DNA of 9,029 nt from Candidatus Tenderia sp. (GTDB taxonomy: Bacteria > Pseudomonadota > Gammaproteobacteria > Tenderiales > Tenderiaceae). The DNA lies in NCBI GenBank assembly GCA_030148045.1, contig JASBUE010000159.1, positions 1 to 9,029 on the forward strand, written 5' to 3'. The notes beneath the pieces are model-generated. The model had not been told where the DNA came from and ran no database searches. It saw nothing but the letters and a program-made list of their open reading frames with translations. The position numbers and the translations under genes are program-made. Below, piece by piece: positions 1 to 8,063 of this stretch (positions are counted from its first letter, which is position 1; the number at the start of each line of letters is the position of its first letter).

Positions 1-8
1 AGAAGCGT

Positions 9-473
9 TCACGCGTCGGTCCTTGCTCTTTCTTTATAATGAGGGTGGTCGCGGCCGCCGTAGGCACCGGGCTCGGGCTCGAAGGGCGCCTGCTCGACGG
101 TCACTTCCAGGCCGAGACCGCGCAGCATGTCATCCAGCACATGATCGTGTGGGTAACGCAGCTCGCCGGGTGCGATCTGGATGGGCATGTGGCGGTTACC
201 CAGGTGATAACAGGCGCGGGCCAGCCGTACGGGATCGTCGCTGCGCACCATGGACAGGGGCTCGGCGGCGGCGCGCACCCGCACCGTGACCCCGTCCTCA
301 CCGGACAGCAGTTCGCCGTCCTTCAGGGTCGTGCCGCGCTCCAGGAACAGGCCGGCATCGCGACCGTCATCCAGGGTGACGCGCTGCCGGCTCTTGAGCC
401 GCTGCTGCAATGGCAGCGTCACGCCGGTATCGGGCGTCGCGGGAGCGGTGATCTTTCGGGTCAGCCGTATCAT
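9..473 (-). CDS. ureE: Urease accessory protein (nickel metallochaperone) UreE
   Basis: UreE binds nickel and passes it to the UreDFG-urease complex. The product has 154 residues. The N-terminal peptide-binding domain includes LPLQQRLKSRQRVTLDDGR (about 20-38) and AGLFLERGTTLKDGELL. The C-terminal metal-binding domain has YHLGNRHMPIQIAPGELR (89-106) and HDHVLDDMLRGLG (109-121). H90, H95, H109 and H111 match the Klebsiella aerogenes metal-site histidines 91, 96, 110 and 112. The tail after EPGAYGG is short and reads RDHPHYKERARTDA, with two His, unlike the long His-rich tails of some homologues. The start at 473 is 39 nt after the ureC stop; only a weak GGAT lies upstream and no other in-frame ATG, GTG or TTG exists in the gap. 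The TGA is at 11-9, with ureF expected next, outside the window. Confidence 0.96.
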   Translation of the reverse strand: MIRLTRKITAPATPDTGVTLPLQQRLKSRQRVTLDDGRDAGLFLERGTTLKDGELLSGEDGVTVRVRAAAEPLSMVRSDDPVRLARACYHLGNRHMPIQIAPGELRYPHDHVLDDMLRGLGLEVTVEQAPFEPEPGAYGGRDHPHYKERARTDA

Positions 474-512
474 TGGCGGATCATCCGGGTATGCGCCTGG
501 TTTGCCGCTGCA
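474..512 (-). other. ureC-ureE spacer without a clear ribosome-binding site
   Basis: The 39-nt gap is exactly 13 codons with no stop in the ureE frame, so ureC and ureE share a frame. It contains no GGAGG-like element; the best match is GGAT, about 9-13 nt before the ureE ATG. ureE translation may rely on ribosomes terminating at ureC. Confidence 0.4.
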
Positions 513-2215
<1,703 letters not shown>

Positions 2216-2216
<1 letters not shown>

Positions 2217-2524
2217 CAGTCGAGCCTCCCCATGATCGCCGCGTTAAATCCATACACCCGGCTCTCGCCCGCATAGGCCACCAGCTCCACCTCGCGGGTC
2301 TGGCCCGGCTCAAAGCGCACCTCGGTGCCGGCGGGGATGTTGAGCCGGAAACCGCGCGTCACCTCGCGATTGAATACCAAGGCCGGGTTGGTCTCGAAGA
2401 AGTGGTAATGGGAACCCACCTGGATGGGCCGGTCGCCGGTATTGGCCACGCTCACCGAGACGGTTTCGCGACCCGCGCTGAGCTCGATATCGCCGGCGGC
2501 GGCCTGGATTTCACCTGGGATCAT
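2216..2524 (-). CDS. ureB: Urease beta subunit UreB
   Basis: This is the beta subunit of urease, which packs against the alpha subunit in the trimeric enzyme and has also been implicated in docking of the accessory proteins. It has 102 residues, normal for a separate bacterial beta subunit. The start is MIPGEIQ, followed by the conserved VGSHYHFFETNPAL (about residues 37-50), GFRLNIPAGTEVRFEPGQ (58-75) and VELVAYAGESRVYGFN (79-94). A clear AGGAGG lies 8-9 nt before the ATG at 2524. The TGA at 2218-2216 shares one base with the ureC ATG, so beta and alpha translation are probably coupled. Nothing in the sequence suggests loss of function. Confidence 0.98.
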
Positions 2525-2542
2525 GTGTGTGTCCTCCTGAAC

Positions 2543-2845
2543 TCAAACGATGGGGGCATGGACGGTCACCAGCTTGGTGCCGTCGGGAAAGGTGGCCTCC
2601 ACCTGCACCTCGTGGATCATCTCGGCAATGCCGTCCATGACATCCTCACGGGTCAACAGGGTGCGGCCATGATCCATCAGCTCGGCGACACTCATCCCGT
2701 CGCGTGCGCCCTCCATGATGGCGGCGCTGATGAAGGCCACGGCATCAGGATAGTTGAGCTTGACCCCGCGCGCCTTGCGGCGTTCCGCCAGCAACGCGGC
2801 GGTGAACAGCAGCAGCTTGTCTTTTTCTCTCGGGGTAAGCTCCAT
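2543..2845 (-). CDS. ureA: Urease gamma subunit UreA
   Basis: This is the small gamma subunit of the (alpha-beta-gamma)3 urease, which hydrolyses urea to ammonia and carbamate in the cytoplasm. It has 100 residues, exactly the usual bacterial length. It opens MELTPREKDKLLLFTAALLA and continues ARGVKLNYPDAVAFISA, IMEGARDGMSVAELM and LTREDVMDGIAEMI. It ends VEATFPDGTKLVTVHAPIV, a nearly invariant gamma-subunit C-terminus. The ATG at 2845 is preceded by AAGGAGAGG a few bases upstream, a strong Shine-Dalgarno. The gene starts 20 nt after the final ureD stop and ends in TGA, 18 nt before ureB. No damage is visible. Because it lies downstream of the nonsense codons in ureD, its expression could suffer from polarity if the operon is read as a single transcript. 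Confidence 0.98.
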   Translation of the reverse strand: MELTPREKDKLLLFTAALLAERRKARGVKLNYPDAVAFISAAIMEGARDGMSVAELMDHGRTLLTREDVMDGIAEMIHEVQVEATFPDGTKLVTVHAPIV

Positions 2846-3057
2846 GGCCTCTCCTTAATATTTGTTCAGGTGGACCAGATGCGTGGTGGGCAGGGTTCAC
2901 GGCCAATTACGGTTGGCCGGATCGCCGCCCAGATCGCAACAAACAGCTTGCGGCAGCGTTCGGTGGAGTCGCCCAGGTAGCGCACCACCAGCAGGTCGTC
3001 CATGAGGGTGGCGGCAGCGCTGGATGTGTCGCCCAGCAGTTCGCGGGCCTGTCCGAG

Positions 3058-3060
3058 TTA
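3058..3060 (-). other. Second premature stop (TAA) in ureD, codon 213
   Basis: The plus strand reads TTA at 3058-3060, giving TAA between ATPAGEL and LGQARELLG in the ureD frame. The residue normally here is variable, so the ancestral codon cannot be named; GAA, CAA or AAA would each need one change. UreD-like sequence continues in the same frame for 63 more codons. Confidence 0.88.
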
Positions 3061-3354
3061 AAGCTCTCCGGCGGGCGTTGCCACCAGTGTGGCGGTGACC
3101 GGCAGGCCGCGCAGGCCGGCGGCGCCGTTGAGTCTTCCCGGCGTGACCGTGAGACGCTCCAACAATAACGGCCGTTGGCCGCGCATGACGCGCAACTGAA
3201 AGTCGGCCTGACCGCTGTCGAAGCGCTCAGCGATCACCGGCCGGCCCAGACACTGGCATTCCCAGCCAATGAAGCGGGCCCCTTCCACCAGCTCGATGCA
3301 GGTCTGTAGCTGTGTCAGGGCACCGCGGAAGAAGATGTTTTCCTGGGGCAGCCA

Positions 3355-3357
3355 TTA
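3355..3357 (-). other. First premature stop (TAA) in ureD, codon 114
   Basis: The plus strand reads TTA at 3355-3357, which is TAA in the ureD frame. It sits between VAVGASL and WLPQENIFF, where UreD proteins normally carry Glu. One base change from GAA would create it. No insertion or deletion is needed, because the downstream frame is unchanged. Confidence 0.9.
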
Positions 3358-3692
3358 CAGGCTGGCACCCACGGCGACACGCAGAATTTGCACCTGCTGT
3401 GCGCTCGCGCCGGCACTGAGATAAAACTTGGTTGCGCCGGGCGTGGTCACCAGGGCATGGGCGCCCGCCCCCGCATCGGCCTGAATGTGCAGGCTGTCGC
3501 CGCCTACCACGCCACCGGGTGGATGCAGCAGGTACAGATGGCAGACATCGTCCTCCGGATAAAAGGGGCGCTGTACCGCCAGCGGGCCGCGCTGCCTGCG
3601 GTGGACCAACGCGGTACGCCCGGGACGCGGGGCGAAGCCGAGTTCCAGCCGGGCCCGCCAGCCGCTCGCCACTTCTTCGGCCGCCACCGTGC

Positions 3693-4388
3693 TCATACCG
3701 TCAGATACTCCTTCACCAATTCGTCATTCAACCCGCCCATTTCGCCGCCGGCAACCGCGCGACCGCGATCAAGAATAGTAAAGCGGTCACCCACACGCCG
3801 CGCAAAGGGCAGCTTCTGCTCCACCAGCAGCACCGTCAGGCCAACCTCCCGGTTGAGCCTGCGAATGATATCGCCGATCTCATGGACAATGTTGGGCTGG
3901 ATGCCCTCGGTCGGCTCATCGAGGATCAGCAACCGGGGGTAAAGCACCAAGGCGCGGCCGATGGCCAGCTGCTGTTGCTGGCCGCCGGACAGATCGCCGC
4001 CGCGACGCCCCAGCATCTCCTTGAGCACCGGAAACAGTTCATAGACCAGCCCGGGCACCTTGCGCAGCTTGTCGCGGCGCGCGGGCAGGCCGATCTGCAG
4101 GTTTTCCTCCACCGTCAGGGCAGGAAAGATCTGCCGGCCCTGGGGCACGTAGCCCATCCCAAGATTGGCACGCCTCTCTGCGGAGGCCTTCACCAGGTCG
4201 ACGCCCGCAAAATCCATCCCGCCGTCGCTGACCGGCAACAGGCCCATGATACATTGCAATAGGGTGGTCTTGCCCACACCGTTACGACCCATCAATACGG
4301 TGCAGCGGCCTTCGGGAACGTCGAGATCCAGATCCCAGAGAGTGTGACTCTCGCCGTAGAATTGGTTGAGCCGCTCGATCTTCAACAT
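3693..4388 (-). CDS. urtE: Urea ABC transporter ATP-binding protein UrtE
   Basis: This is the second ATPase of the urea importer, LivF-like, with 231 residues, the normal length for the family. The start LKIERLNQFYGESHTLWDL is a UrtE hallmark. The Walker A motif is GRNGVGKTT (34-42), the Q-loop is in YVPQGRQIFP (80-89), the signature is LSGGQQQQLAIGRAL (133-147), and the Walker B is LLILDEPTEGIQP (153-165). The switch position reads VLLVEQ, with Gln instead of the canonical His. LivF-type ATPases often show this, so I do not treat it as damage. UrtD and UrtE would form a heterodimer under UrtB and UrtC. The ATG at 4388 has a GGGGGAG element about 6 nt upstream. The TGA at 3695-3693 overlaps the ureD ATG (ATGA), which physically couples the transporter genes to the urease genes. 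Confidence 0.97.
   Translation of the reverse strand: MLKIERLNQFYGESHTLWDLDLDVPEGRCTVLMGRNGVGKTTLLQCIMGLLPVSDGGMDFAGVDLVKASAERRANLGMGYVPQGRQIFPALTVEENLQIGLPARRDKLRKVPGLVYELFPVLKEMLGRRGGDLSGGQQQQLAIGRALVLYPRLLILDEPTEGIQPNIVHEIGDIIRRLNREVGLTVLLVEQKLPFARRVGDRFTILDRGRAVAGGEMGGLNDELVKEYLTV
3708..3713 (-). promoter_or_regulatory. Shine-Dalgarno for ureD inside urtE
   Basis: AAGGAG on the minus strand, in the last codons of urtE, lies 11 nt before the ureD ATG at 3696. Together with the ATGA overlap it indicates that ureD still has a good translation start despite its internal stops. Confidence 0.6.
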
Positions 4389-4391
4389 GGC

Positions 4392-5218
<827 letters not shown>

Positions 5219-5222
<4 letters not shown>

Positions 5223-6349
5223 ACCGCGCCCTCCCGGGCCGCCGCGGGCGGTGCCGGCCGCTGATTCTGCCGGCGGCTGCGCAGCAGCCCGGCGATACCC
5301 TGGGGCAGGAATAGTGTCACCAGCACGAATAGCCCGCCGAGGGCGAACAACCAGGCCTCGGGCAACACGCCGGTGAAGTAGGTCTTGCCGTAGTTCACCA
5401 GGATGGCGCCGATCACCGCTCCATAGAGGGTGTTACGTCCACCGATGGCCACCCAGATGACGATCTCGATGGAGTTCAGCGGGTTGAACTCGCCGGGATT
5501 GATGATACCCACCTGCGGCACATACAGGGCCCCGGCCAGACCGGCCAACATGGCGGATACCGTGAAGATGGTCAGCTTGACGTGTTCCACCCGGTAGCCG
5601 ATGAAGCGGGTGCGGTCCTCGGCATCGCGGACGGCCACCGCCACCCGCCCCAGGCGCGAGGTGACGATGGCGCGGCAGACCAGGTAACCCAGCGCCAGCG
5701 CAATGGCGGAGGCCAGGAACAGGCCGATGCGCGTGGCATCGGACTGGATGTCGAAACCGAGAATGTCCTTGAAGTCCGTCAGACCGTTGTTGCCGCCGAA
5801 ACCCATCTCGTTGCGGAAGAAGGCCAGCATCAGCGCATAGGTGAGCGCCTGGGTGATGATGGACAGGTAAACGCCGGTCACCCGCGAACGGAACGCCAGC
5901 CAACCGAACACGAAGGCCAGCGCACCGGGCACCAGCAGGATCATCAGCGCGGCATACCAGAACTGGTCGAAGCCGTGCCAGAACCAGGGCAGCGCCTGCC
6001 AGTCAAGGAACACCATGAAGTCCGGCAACTCCGGGTTGCCGTACACGCCCCGGTCGCCGATCTGGCGCATCAGGTACATGCCCATGGCGTAGCCGCCCAG
6101 GGCGAAGAAGGCGCCGTGGCCCAGGCTGAGAATGCCCAGGTAACCCCATACCAGGTCGACGGCGACGGCCAGCAGGGCATAGGTCAGGTACTTGCCCAGC
6201 AGAGTCACCGTATAGGTGGGGACATGCAGGGGATGGGACTCGGGCAGCGCCAGGTTGAGGATCGGTACCAGCACGGCAACCATTGCCAAAATGGCGAGGA
6301 ATATCCGGCCGCCACGGTCATTGGCCAGCAGGCTGCGCTGGAAAAACAT
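5219..6349 (-). CDS. urtC: Urea ABC transporter permease UrtC
   Basis: This is the second inner-membrane permease of the urea transporter, LivM-like, and would pair with UrtB to form the channel. It has 376 residues. I count about nine or ten hydrophobic segments by eye, beginning at residues 16-35. Typical stretches are LGILSLGHGAFFALGGYAMG (about residues 71-90), VAVRDAEDRTRFIGYRVEHV, which is the cytoplasmic EAA-like loop thought to contact the ATPases, and IGGRNTLYGAVIGAILVNYG. The C-terminus ends in a short Arg/Pro/Ala-rich tail. The frame stays open upstream to 6520, but the ATG at 6349 is preferred. It has GGAGGG at 6361-6356, 6 nt upstream, gives the usual family N-terminus and leaves only 2 nt after the urtB stop. 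The TGA at 5221-5219 overlaps the urtD start as ATGA, implying translational coupling. Confidence 0.97.
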
Positions 6350-6351
6350 GC

Positions 6352-7983
6352 TCAGCCCTCCGCCGCCCGGCCCTTCTGCGGGAACAGTCCCCTTGGCCGT
6401 TTCTGGATGAACAGGATGATGAACACCAGCACCAGGATCTTGGCCAGCACCGCGCCGGACCAGGGCTCCAGGAACTTGTTCACCACGCCCAGCGACAGAC
6501 CGGCCACCAGGGTACCCCACAGGTTACCGACGCCGCCGAACACCACCACCATGAAGCTGTCGATGATGTAAGACTGGCCCAGGTTGGGGCCGACGTTGGT
6601 GAGCTGACTCAAGGCCACGCCCGCCACCCCGGCGATGCCCGAGCCCAGGCCGAAGGTCATGGCGTCCACCCAGGCGGAGCGCACGCCCAGCGCACGCGCC
6701 ATGGCACGGTTCTGCGATACGGCGCGCACCTGCAGGCCCAGTGCGGTCTTTTTCAGAACGAACAACAAGGCCGCGAAGGTAATCAGGGCAAACAGGATGA
6801 TGTACAGGCGGTTGTAGGTCAGAGACAACGCCGCGTTGAGCTCCAACGAGCCGCTCATCCAGCCGGGATTCTCCACCACCACGTTCTGCGCCGAGATGGC
6901 CGTACGCACCAGTTGCTGCAGGATCAGGCTGATACCAAAGGTGGCCAGCAGGGTCTCCAGCGGTCGTCCGTAAAGAAAACGGATCACGCCACGCTCAATA
7001 GCGATGCCCGCCAGACCGGAGACGATAAAGGCGGCGGGGATGGCGACGAATAGCGACAGGTCGATGTGGTTGGGCATCAGCATCTGCACCATATATGTGG
7101 TATAGGCGCCGAGCATGATCAGCTCGCCGTGGGCCATGTTAATGACGCCCATGACACCGAAGGTGATGGCCAGGCCGATGGCCGCCAGCACCAGCACCGA
7201 GCCGAGACTCAGGCCGAAGAACAGCGTCTCCGCCAGTTCATTCAGCTGCAGCTTTGTCTGGATACTGGACAAGGCCTTCTCGGCGGCCCGGCTGATTTCC
7301 TTGTCCTCGGCCTGTCCGGCCAGTTGCCGCAGGCCGTTGCGCGCCGCGGGCAACATGCTGCCCGCCAGTCGTTCGATGGCGGTCAACACCTGCGTCTTGT
7401 CGTCGGCCTTGAGGTCCTCCAAGGCGATCACCGTGCGCATGGCCTCGGCCACGCGGCCGTCCTGCTCCTGTTCCAGCTGGCGGCGCACCACACCCACGGC
7501 GTCGGGGTCGGGCTTGTCCAGCAGCTGGTTGACGCCGGCCAGGCGCACGGCGGCATCCGGGTGAGTCAGGTTCAGGGCGGCGATGGCGCCGCGGATCTGG
7601 ACGCGCAGGCGGTTGTTCAAAATGATGCGGTCGAGTTCGCGCCTGGACAGGCGGCCAAGCGCCTCGCCGGTAAGGGCATCATGGATGAGGTACTCGCGGC
7701 CTTCGCGCTGGCCGGTCACCAGGCGCCGGTCCGACCCGCGAAAGTACAGGTCGCCGGCCAGCAGCTCGCCGAGCACCCGGGCGGCGGCGGGATGGCCGCT
7801 GGCGGCGATCTGTTCGATACCTTTGGCCTTGATGCTGAAGTCGTGGTGCTTGAGTTGATCGATACCCTGATTAAAGGCGGCGTTGTCGCTCGCTTGGCTC
7901 AAAACGCTGACCAGCATCAACCCGGATAACAGCACTCTCAAGCAGTTAATGATCATTCTCTTGGACAAAAAGTCTGTGGGCAT
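6352..7983 (-). CDS. urtB: Urea ABC transporter permease UrtB with N-terminal periplasmic domain
   Basis: This is one of the two inner-membrane permease subunits of the urea transporter, in the LivH-like BPD_transp_2 family. From the ATG at 7983 it gives 543 residues. A hydrophobic leader follows (CLRVLLSGLMLVSVLSQA), then a soluble region to about residue 250 with helical, HEAT-like character. This extra domain is known in proteobacterial UrtB proteins. The permease domain starts near residue 252 (ETLFFGLSLGSVLVLAAIG) and carries the family stretches GVINMAHGELIMLGAYTTY, GRPLETLLATFGISL and VVVFGGVGNLWGTLVAG. The start is uncertain. The ATG at 7983 supplies a Lys-Arg n-region before the leader but has no good Shine-Dalgarno. 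The ATG at 7956 would give 534 residues and still keep the leader. An ATG at 8055 is possible, but it falls on the hairpin and adds a Pro/Thr-rich, non-signal-like prefix. The TGA at 6354-6352 lies 2 nt before urtC. Confidence 0.95.
   Translation of the reverse strand: MPTDFLSKRMIINCLRVLLSGLMLVSVLSQASDNAAFNQGIDQLKHHDFSIKAKGIEQIAASGHPAAARVLGELLAGDLYFRGSDRRLVTGQREGREYLIHDALTGEALGRLSRRELDRIILNNRLRVQIRGAIAALNLTHPDAAVRLAGVNQLLDKPDPDAVGVVRRQLEQEQDGRVAEAMRTVIALEDLKADDKTQVLTAIERLAGSMLPAARNGLRQLAGQAEDKEISRAAEKALSSIQTKLQLNELAETLFFGLSLGSVLVLAAIGLAITFGVMGVINMAHGELIMLGAYTTYMVQMLMPNHIDLSLFVAIPAAFIVSGLAGIAIERGVIRFLYGRPLETLLATFGISLILQQLVRTAISAQNVVVENPGWMSGSLELNAALSLTYNRLYIILFALITFAALLFVLKKTALGLQVRAVSQNRAMARALGVRSAWVDAMTFGLGSGIAGVAGVALSQLTNVGPNLGQSYIIDSFMVVVFGGVGNLWGTLVAGLSLGVVNKFLEPWSGAVLAKILVLVFIILFIQKRPRGLFPQKGRAAEG
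6356..6361 (-). promoter_or_regulatory. Shine-Dalgarno that fixes the urtC start
   Basis: GGAGGG on the minus strand, within the last codons of urtB, sits 6 nt before the ATG at 6349. It decides between this start and upstream in-frame starts that would run deep into urtB. Confidence 0.75.
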
Positions 7984-8029
7984 GATGTGTCTTGAGTTCT
8001 CTCGCGGCGTTGTTGTCGGCCCCGGCTCA

Positions 8030-8053
8030 GGGGTGCCCGCCATTGGGCACCCC
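8030..8053 (-). promoter_or_regulatory. Perfect inverted repeat (RNA hairpin) between urtA and urtB
   Basis: The arms 8030-8038 (GGGGTGCCC) and 8045-8053 (GGGCACCCC) are exact reverse complements around a 6-nt loop at 8039-8044. The stem starts 10 nt after the urtA stop codon. No T-run follows on the minus strand, so it does not look like a strong intrinsic terminator. Between a binding-protein gene and its permease genes, such a hairpin commonly protects the upstream mRNA from 3' exonucleases or causes partial attenuation, so the binding protein is made in excess. That role is inferred; the hairpin itself is directly visible. Confidence 0.6.
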
Positions 8054-8063
8054 ATTCACCAGA

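Larger units (their letters stand above)
2866..3696 (-). pseudogene. ureD: Urease accessory protein UreD, full length but with two in-frame TAA stops
   Basis: UreD (UreH) joins UreF and UreG on apo-urease and is needed for GTP-dependent nickel insertion. The gene runs from the ATG at 3696 to a TGA at 2868-2866. That is 276 codons, normal for the family, in one uninterrupted frame except for TAA at codons 114 (3357-3355) and 213 (3060-3058). Segment 1 (codons 1-113) has RARLELGFAPRPGRTALVH, RGPLAVQRPFYPEDD, LLHPPGGVVGGDSLHI and LVTTPGATKFYLSAG. Segment 2 (115-212) opens WLPQENIFF and includes GARFIGWECQCLGRP. Segment 3 (214-276) has LMDDLLVVRYLGD and ends CPPRIWST, the usual UreD C-terminus. 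All three are clearly UreD, with no indel between them. Family proteins usually read LEWLPQE at the first site, so GAA to TAA is the simplest origin. The start has AAGGAG at 3713-3708 and overlaps the urtE stop. If the stops are real the product is a 113-residue fragment, unlikely to work. Sequencing error or suppression are alternatives. Confidence 0.9.

Noticed and set aside
35..40. Perfect TATAAT on the plus strand
   Set aside because: It lies within the ureE coding end. No TTGACA-like box is present about 17 nt upstream and no plus-strand gene follows, so it is probably chance in a short AT-rich patch.
2866..3696. Frameshift or three separate small genes as the explanation for the split ureD
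   Set aside because: Both internal stops and the final TGA are in the same frame, and UreD-like sequence resumes immediately after each stop, so there is no frame change. The later pieces have no credible starts of their own.
3693..4388. Missing H-loop histidine in UrtE (VLLVEQ)
   Set aside because: Gln at this position is common in LivF/UrtE-type ATPases, so it is a family feature rather than a defect.
6350..6520. N-terminal extension of urtC up to 6520
   Set aside because: It overlaps the conserved C-terminal coding part of urtB and has a non-family sequence. The ATG at 6349 has a good Shine-Dalgarno and the normal UrtC N-terminus.
5582..6571. Long plus-strand open frames opposite the transporter genes (also 4344-5264 and 7066-7929)
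   Set aside because: These lie entirely or almost entirely over confidently assigned urt genes, have low-complexity His/Gln/Gly-rich translations typical of antisense shadows, and lack supporting signals.
7984..8055. urtB start at the ATG at 8055
   Set aside because: It adds a Pro/Thr-rich prefix before the signal peptide, falls in the intergenic hairpin and has no spaced Shine-Dalgarno.
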